64,000 bases of DNA from Anaerocolumna xylanovorans DSM 12503 (GTDB taxonomy: Bacteria; Bacillota; Clostridia; Lachnospirales; Lachnospiraceae), in contig NZ_FRFD01000010.1 of assembly GCF_900143645.1 (NCBI RefSeq), positions 242,418 through 306,417 of the forward strand. Reading direction: 5' to 3'. Below, piece after piece: positions 60,061-64,000 of this stretch. The notes beneath the pieces were generated by a model that saw nothing but the letters and a program-made list of their open reading frames with translations, did not search any database and was not told the DNA's origin. The position numbers and the translations under genes were made by a program. Positions within the stretch are counted from its first letter, which is position 1. Each line of letters opens with the position of its first letter.

Positions 60061-61655
60061 TAATTTTCACCTCCGATTCTTCCTCCAAGCAGTGCTGCCG
60101 TCTTCCAGGGAGGAGTGGTAAGCACCCAGGCTTTGGTATAAATACTCATTGTGACATCACGGCCGAATATGACAGCACCATTAAATCCTGCATACGGACC
60201 GGAATAATCATAGGAATGAAGCTGTCTGGACACTACTCCCTGCTTCTGGATCGAATATTTATCCTTAATTCCGGAAAAGAAGATGTCAGGTTTCATCGTT
60301 TGAATCAGCTCATCCGTTTCAAACATATTGTAGTCATCGACAACCATATACCCTTTTTTCATATCCGGAAACATTCCGTCATAGGTATCAATCTCGATTC
60401 CTTTTTCCTTGAGTTCCTCCAGTTTCTCTCCACTATAACGCTCCTTATATAATTCTTCATCCCGGGAAACAGCAATCTCTTCGATGTTCTTGCTGTCAGC
60501 ATCCGGCTTTATCTCCGAAATGATGTCCCGCCCTTCATAGTCATCCCTGTGAGCGAATTCATATCCGGCGATAATCGTCTCGATTCCAAGGTCTCTAAGA
60601 AGGCTCTGATAATGATGAGAACGGGAACCTCCGGTAAAGATACCTGCTGTCTTGCCTTTTAACATCGACCGGTAATATTCCATATCATCTGAAATTGCTT
60701 CCAGCTCTTGTGCTATAACCTCTTCTGTTTTAGCAATAAGCTCAGTATCCTGAAAGTACTCAGCGATCATCCGAAGAGTTTTGCAGGTTGCCCCGATGCC
60801 GATAAAATTAACCTTCAGCCAGTCTATGCCGTATTTTGTTTTCATCATCTGTGCCACATAATTGATGGAACGGTGGCACATAACCAGATTCAAATCCGCA
60901 AGATGGGCATTCTTCATGGTTTCGTAGCTTCCATCTCCGGTAAACACTGATACTATCTCATATCCGATCTTTTTAAGTATTCTCTCTTCTTCCCAGCCAT
61001 CACCGCCGATATTGTATTCACCCAGAATATTCAGCGAATATTTGCCCATCGGCTTTTTATCACCGGTACCAATAACCTGCTTCATCAGGCCGTTATTGGC
61101 AATATGATGTCCCGAGGACTGTGAAACGCCCTTGTACCCCTCACAAGAGAAGCCGATTGCCTTGATACCGTATTTTTTCTCAACTTCTCTCGCAACTGCC
61201 TGAACATCGTCACCGATCAGTCCGATTGGACAGGTGGAACAGATGAAGATACATTTCGGATTGAAAATCGCCATGATCTCATCAATTCCTTCCTCCAACT
61301 TCTTCTCTCCTCCAAATACAATATCTGTCGGCCGCATGTCCGTACAGAAGGAATAAGGGATAAAATTTTTCCCGCCTTCTTCCGTCTTTGCCTTATTTCT
61401 TCTGGTTCCCCAGCTGTAAAATGCACAGCCGATCGGGCCGTGGGTAATCGTGACCGCATCCTTCATGGGTCCTACAACAACACCTTTACACCCTGCATAA
61501 CAGCAGCCCCTTGCTGTTGCGATACCGGGAATGGCCCTGGTATTAGCAGTTATGGTATCCTGCTCGTCACTCATCTCAAGCTGGGTGATATGGCTCTTTC
61601 TGTTTTTAAAGACTCTGGAGGAGTATTTTTCCAGCAACAAATCTCTTTCATTCAT
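60060..61655 (-). CDS. nifD: Nitrogenase MoFe protein alpha chain NifD
   Basis: 531 residues, the long form with an insertion in the C-terminal third (about 375-430) as in Clostridium pasteurianum. P-cluster Cys lie in ARGCCYAGCKG, HGPIGCAFYSW and CSTCPIGLIGDD. FeMo-co ligands are the Cys in LNLVMCHRSINY and the His in RQLHSYDYSGPY. The catalytic His195 equivalent is in SQSSGHHIANN. The start MNERDLLLEKYSS at 61655 has AGGAGGTG 7 nt upstream; an upstream extension would read into nifI2 and lacks a ribosome site. These residues and the absence of a delta-subunit gene identify a molybdenum nitrogenase. Confidence 0.98.
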   Translation of the reverse strand: MNERDLLLEKYSSRVFKNRKSHITQLEMSDEQDTITANTRAIPGIATARGCCYAGCKGVVVGPMKDAVTITHGPIGCAFYSWGTRRNKAKTEEGGKNFIPYSFCTDMRPTDIVFGGEKKLEEGIDEIMAIFNPKCIFICSTCPIGLIGDDVQAVAREVEKKYGIKAIGFSCEGYKGVSQSSGHHIANNGLMKQVIGTGDKKPMGKYSLNILGEYNIGGDGWEEERILKKIGYEIVSVFTGDGSYETMKNAHLADLNLVMCHRSINYVAQMMKTKYGIDWLKVNFIGIGATCKTLRMIAEYFQDTELIAKTEEVIAQELEAISDDMEYYRSMLKGKTAGIFTGGSRSHHYQSLLRDLGIETIIAGYEFAHRDDYEGRDIISEIKPDADSKNIEEIAVSRDEELYKERYSGEKLEELKEKGIEIDTYDGMFPDMKKGYMVVDDYNMFETDELIQTMKPDIFFSGIKDKYSIQKQGVVSRQLHSYDYSGPYAGFNGAVIFGRDVTMSIYTKAWVLTTPPWKTAALLGGRIGGEN

Positions 61656-61668
61656 AAATATACACCTC

Positions 61669-62052
61669 CTAATACGCATCTGTAGTTGCTGCACCGTCTC
61701 TAACCCGGTATGATTCCATGACGGGAGCAACAAATATCTTTCCATCTCCGGGATGCCCTGTCTGATTCGCCTTTATGAATATATCAACCGCATCCTTCAC
61801 TTTATCATCATCAACAATCACGATAAAAAGCCTCTTTGGAATCAACCTTACTGCTTCGGTAAGTGCCTCTCCCTGGGAATCCATCGGCAGTTCTCCGGTA
61901 GCCATTACAAGCTTCAGAAGTTCGGGATCAATCATTTTCTTGCCTCTGCCCATGCACTTACGGCAGCTGTAAGCAGGAAATCCATTTTCCGCCAACGCCC
62001 GTTTGGTTGCATTTACTTTATTCGGGCGAATAAAAGCCATGATTTCTTTCAT
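61669..62052 (-). CDS. nifI2: PII-like nitrogenase regulator NifI2
   Basis: 127 residues of the GlnB/PII family, NifI2 subtype, with an extended T-loop (MGRGKKMIDPELLKLVMATG) and the C-terminal GHPGDGKIFVAPV. With NifI1 it binds the MoFe protein and blocks activity when ammonium is sensed through 2-oxoglutarate and adenylate levels, as shown in methanogens. Its location between nifH and nifD is the hallmark of this group of nif operons. GGCGGT precedes the start. Confidence 0.96.
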   Translation of the reverse strand: MKEIMAFIRPNKVNATKRALAENGFPAYSCRKCMGRGKKMIDPELLKLVMATGELPMDSQGEALTEAVRLIPKRLFIVIVDDDKVKDAVDIFIKANQTGHPGDGKIFVAPVMESYRVRDGAATTDAY

Positions 62053-62070
62053 ATATATACCGCCTTTCGT

Positions 62071-62394
62071 TTAAAGACCCGCTTTTCCAGTGCTGACCGT
62101 GTATGCTTCTTCCACCTGTGATACAAATATACGCCCGTCTCCGTAGTTACCATTGCCGGTTCTTGCTGTTCGCATAATAATTTTTACAATGGTATCCTTA
62201 TCCTCGTCCGTACAAACAATCAGCAGCATTTCCTTCGGAATCTCATCATAGCAGTAATCATCGACCATAATTCCTTTTTGCCTTCCTCTTCCAAAGACAT
62301 CCATCTTGGTAACCGCAGCAAATCCTGCCTCAGCCAGCTCCACCATTACCTGCCCGGCTTTTTCGGGTCTTACGATAGCTCTTATTATCAGCAT
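62071..62394 (-). CDS. nifI1: PII-like nitrogenase regulator NifI1
   Basis: 107 residues of the PII family, NifI1 subtype: IIRAIVRPEKAGQVMVELAE, VFGRGRQKGI, TARTGNGNYGDGRIFV. It partners NifI2 in post-translational switch-off of nitrogenase. It follows nifH by 15 bp and precedes nifI2 by 18 bp. Confidence 0.96.
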   Translation of the reverse strand: MLIIRAIVRPEKAGQVMVELAEAGFAAVTKMDVFGRGRQKGIMVDDYCYDEIPKEMLLIVCTDEDKDTIVKIIMRTARTGNGNYGDGRIFVSQVEEAYTVSTGKAGL

Positions 62395-62409
62395 AAACTC
62401 TCTCCCCTC

Positions 62410-63228
62410 TTAATCCATAATTCCGTATTCCATAAGGATTTCTTCCAGCTCATCAATTGACATTGGCTTTGGAACAACAAACATGTCATTGCCCTCTATC
62501 TTTCTTGCAAGCTCTCGGTATTCCTCTGCCTGTGGCTCCTCCGGGCTGTAATCAATTACTGTTTTCTTATGGATTTCTGCCCTCTGTACTGCATTATCAC
62601 GCGGAACGAAATGAATCATTTGTGTGCCAAGTTTTTTTGCCACTGCCTGAACCAGATCAGCCTCTCTGTCAACCTTACGGGAATTACAAATCAGACCGCC
62701 AAGACGAACGGTTCCTGTCTTTCCATATTTTGCAATACCCTTTGAGATATTGTTAGCTGCATAAAGAGCCATCATTTCCCCTGAACATACAATGTAGATT
62801 TCCTGTGCCTTCCCTTCACGTATCGGCATTGCAAAACCGCCGCAGACAACATCGCCGAGTACATCGTAGAATACATAATCAAGGTCATCCGTATAGGCCC
62901 CCAGCTGCTCAAGGAGATTGATGGATGTAATGATTCCGCGTCCTGCGCAGCCAACACCGGGCTCCGGACCACCGGACTCAACTCCCTTGATTCCCATAAA
63001 CCCCTGCTTCATTACCGCCTCAAGCTCAATATCATCCCCTTCGTCTCTTAGGGTATCAAGAACTGTTTTCTGTGCAAGTCCCCCAAGCACCAGTCTTGTG
63101 GAGTCTGCTTTGGGGTCGCATCCGACTATCATGATTTTCTTCCCAATATCCGCCAGACCTGCTGTAAGATTCTGTGTTGTAGTTGACTTTCCGATTCCGC
63201 CTTTTCCGTAAATCGCTACCTGTCTCAT
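62410..63228 (-). CDS. nifH: Nitrogenase iron protein (dinitrogenase reductase) NifH
   Basis: 272 residues. The homodimer passes electrons to the MoFe protein with ATP hydrolysis. The P-loop GKGGIGKST starts at residue 8. The [4Fe-4S] ligands are Cys94 (GVGCAGRG) and Cys129 (LGDVVCGGFAMP), and the ADP-ribosylatable Arg97 is present. The C-terminus is short, as in C. pasteurianum NifH. It is the first gene of the nif operon, with GGAGGAATCATT before the ATG and a strong hairpin in its leader. Confidence 0.99.
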   Translation of the reverse strand: MRQVAIYGKGGIGKSTTTQNLTAGLADIGKKIMIVGCDPKADSTRLVLGGLAQKTVLDTLRDEGDDIELEAVMKQGFMGIKGVESGGPEPGVGCAGRGIITSINLLEQLGAYTDDLDYVFYDVLGDVVCGGFAMPIREGKAQEIYIVCSGEMMALYAANNISKGIAKYGKTGTVRLGGLICNSRKVDREADLVQAVAKKLGTQMIHFVPRDNAVQRAEIHKKTVIDYSPEEPQAEEYRELARKIEGNDMFVVPKPMSIDELEEILMEYGIMD

Positions 63229-63257
63229 AATGATTCCTCCGTTTCTTTAAAACAAAA

Positions 63258-63297
63258 TGGCTTTTTAATCCGCTTGACAGCGCCGATTAAAAAGCCA
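63258..63297 (-). terminator. Terminator-like hairpin in the nifH leader (possible attenuator)
   Basis: A perfect 13-bp stem pairs 63258-63270 with 63285-63297 around a 14-nt loop that can itself pair CGC/GCG. On the minus strand it is followed by TTTTGTTTT. It lies 29 bp upstream of the nifH ATG and downstream of every promoter candidate, so nif transcription has to pass it. Confidence 0.75.
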
Positions 63298-63355
63298 CCT
63301 CTTTGTGAATATGATCACTTGAACCTCTGCAACATGATTGTGAAATGTTAGGATT

Positions 63356-63384
63356 ATCATAATAGAAAAAGTCCCTTGACACAA
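63356..63384 (-). promoter_or_regulatory. Candidate nifH promoter with overlapping inverted repeat
   Basis: On the minus strand, TTGTGT (63379-63384) and TATGAT (63356-63361) are 17 bp apart. The -35 lies within TTGA-N9-TCAA (63375-63391), a 17-bp inverted repeat that could be an operator. No sigma-54 (GG-N10-GC) promoter was seen. The promoter call is tentative. Confidence 0.4.
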
Positions 63385-63603
63385 TACATCAAATTATATA
63401 ATTAATCTTCGTTTTTAATTCATCTTTTGTGACAATTATTGTATGTAGGTATTTTTGTGCTAAAATACCGCCATAACTTCTTGTTTTAAAACACTTTTTA
63501 TGCATTATAACTGGTATAGTCAAAAAAATCCCCTTTCGCTTTCTTATAAGCTCATGGAGCTTTATATCTGTATTTTGGGTAAAGTCTTAACAAGCATTTT
63601 TAT

Positions 63604-63691
63604 GCAACAAAAGAGAAATGCCAGACAGTGATTTACACCATCAAACATTCCTCTTACACCACCATATATACGGTTCTGTATACGGCGGTTC
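63604..63691 (-). mobile_element. Probable group II intron remnant (domains V-VI)
   Basis: On the minus strand, 63658-63691 folds as group II intron domain V: lower helix ACCGCCG/TGGTGGT, a 2-nt bulge on the 3' side, upper helix TATAC/GTATA and a small GAA-containing loop. The CGC in ACCGCC would be the catalytic triad variant. Immediately 3' a second stem (AGAGGAATG with CATTTCTCT) sits where domain VI would be. No maturase gene or 5' domains are present, so this is a decayed 3' end if the identification is right. Confidence 0.45.
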
Positions 63692-63780
63692 TCTAGTTTA
63701 CACAAACTTCCTCTCTTTTCCACCTAAAGAACATTTTTAACTTTGACTTTTCCTCTGGCTATCAAATATATCTTCATTAC

Positions 63781-64000
63781 TTAATTGGATGTCACATAAG
63801 CACCATTCGTGTATATCAGATATGACACTGGTTTGTTATATGTGTAGTCATACTGGCCGGTGGATGAATTCCAGGTCTGACTCTTTATTGGATATTTCAG
63901 CACTACGGTATCTGTATATCCCGGTGCATATACATTTGATGTGCTTGCAACAGCCATACCCATAGCTTTTCCATTCTCATCAAAGTATAATGCCGTAAGC
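63781..64000 (-). CDS. Secreted/cell-surface protein with FxLYD-like domain (partial, C-terminus only)
   Basis: Only the last 73 codons are inside the window; the N-terminus lies beyond the right edge. The frame is open to the edge and reads TALYFDENGKAMGMAVAST then YAPGYTDTVVLKYP. This pattern (LYFDENGK..G, then a Gly-Thr turn and a beta strand) recalls FxLYD-type extracellular domains. The tail (STGQYDYTYNKPVSYL) is Tyr/Thr/Ser-rich. No function can be given. It is transcribed toward nifH but is about 550 bp away. Confidence 0.6.
   Translation of the reverse strand, partial: LTALYFDENGKAMGMAVASTSNVYAPGYTDTVVLKYPIKSQTWNSSTGQYDYTYNKPVSYLIYTNGAYVTSN

Larger units (their letters stand above)
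63229..63780 (-). other. nifH leader and upstream intergenic region
   Basis: 552 bp without a protein gene. From nifH outward (minus strand) it holds: a terminator-like hairpin (63258-63297), a small GTGA/TCAC hairpin (63305-63318), a candidate promoter (63356-63384), an 11-bp palindrome ACAATTATTGT (63432-63442), an 8-bp inverted repeat GGTATTTT/AAAATACC (63448-63469), and a group II intron-like relic (63604-63691). Confidence 0.65.

Noticed and set aside
63258..63297. Hairpin as the terminator of the upstream surface-protein gene
   Set aside because: It lies about 480 bp beyond that gene's stop, past promoter-like and intron-like sequences, and directly in front of nifH; a leader element is more likely, though not proven.

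Overview
The window is chromosomal DNA of a low-GC, anaerobic Gram-positive bacterium, most likely a clostridium of the Lachnospiraceae type. The evidence is the overall gene content, strong AAGGAGG ribosome-binding sites, TTGACA/TATAAT-type promoters, a perfect CIRCE element before groESL, YesM/YesN two-component genes beside sugar transporters, a CdaA/CdaR pair, and a nif cluster built like that of Clostridium pasteurianum (split NifV, NifN-B fusion, NifI1/NifI2, thioredoxin-like [2Fe-2S] ferredoxin). No rRNA, tRNA, CRISPR array or intact insertion sequence was seen.

Layout. 1-10 kb is housekeeping: guaB (cut by the window edge), a chemoreceptor, groES-groEL under CIRCE, three conserved genes of unknown function, and glnS. 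10-21.2 kb is a carbohydrate island: a YesN/YesM regulator pair on the minus strand, and on the plus strand a lipoprotein-permease-permease sugar ABC importer, a GH31 glycosidase and a DUF2264 protein. 21.2-29.2 kb holds two PLP aminotransferases (one hisC) and a complete branched-chain amino-acid (Liv) importer, with a cytidylate-kinase-like gene and a 49-codon ORF inside the operon. 29.4-33.6 kb has clpX and an HtrA protease. 33.9-40.5 kb is cell-envelope biosynthesis: a polyprenyl-phosphate sugar transferase, an LCP ligase and a CDP-glycerol (teichoic-acid-like) set. 40.7-46.6 kb has leuA, an HPr-like protein, the c-di-AMP pair cdaA-cdaR and two unknown membrane proteins.

46.7-63.3 kb is a molybdenum/nitrogen-fixation block. 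A minus-strand operon reads nifH-nifI1-nifI2-nifD-nifK-nifE-nifN-B-[2Fe-2S] ferredoxin-nifV-omega-nifV-alpha-AnfO-like-unknown Cys-tailed repeat protein. Next to it, modABC (minus) diverges from a one-component regulator (plus) with a BldC/excisionase-like HTH and a periplasmic-binding-protein-like sensor domain. These genes together would import molybdate, make homocitrate and FeMo-cofactor, assemble the MoFe and Fe proteins, and switch activity off through NifI1/NifI2 when ammonium is present. The last kilobase carries the nifH leader, a hairpin resembling a decayed group II intron domain V, and the end of a secreted-protein gene.

Most notable observations: (1) ModA is circularly permuted. 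Its C-terminal half follows the signal peptide and its N-terminal half ends the protein, in one continuous frame. (2) The modA/regulator intergenic region contains two clusters of 10-bp direct repeats (consensus about TTAYGTTTTA) in exact helical phase, fitting a head-to-tail binding BldC-like regulator. (3) The nif operon ends with an AnfO-like gene (classically tied to Fe-only nitrogenase) and an undescribed MORN-like protein with a C-X4-C-X2-C-X2-C tail. (4) The nifH leader contains a near-perfect intrinsic terminator, suggesting attenuation control. All statements rest on reading the sequence; no database search was run.
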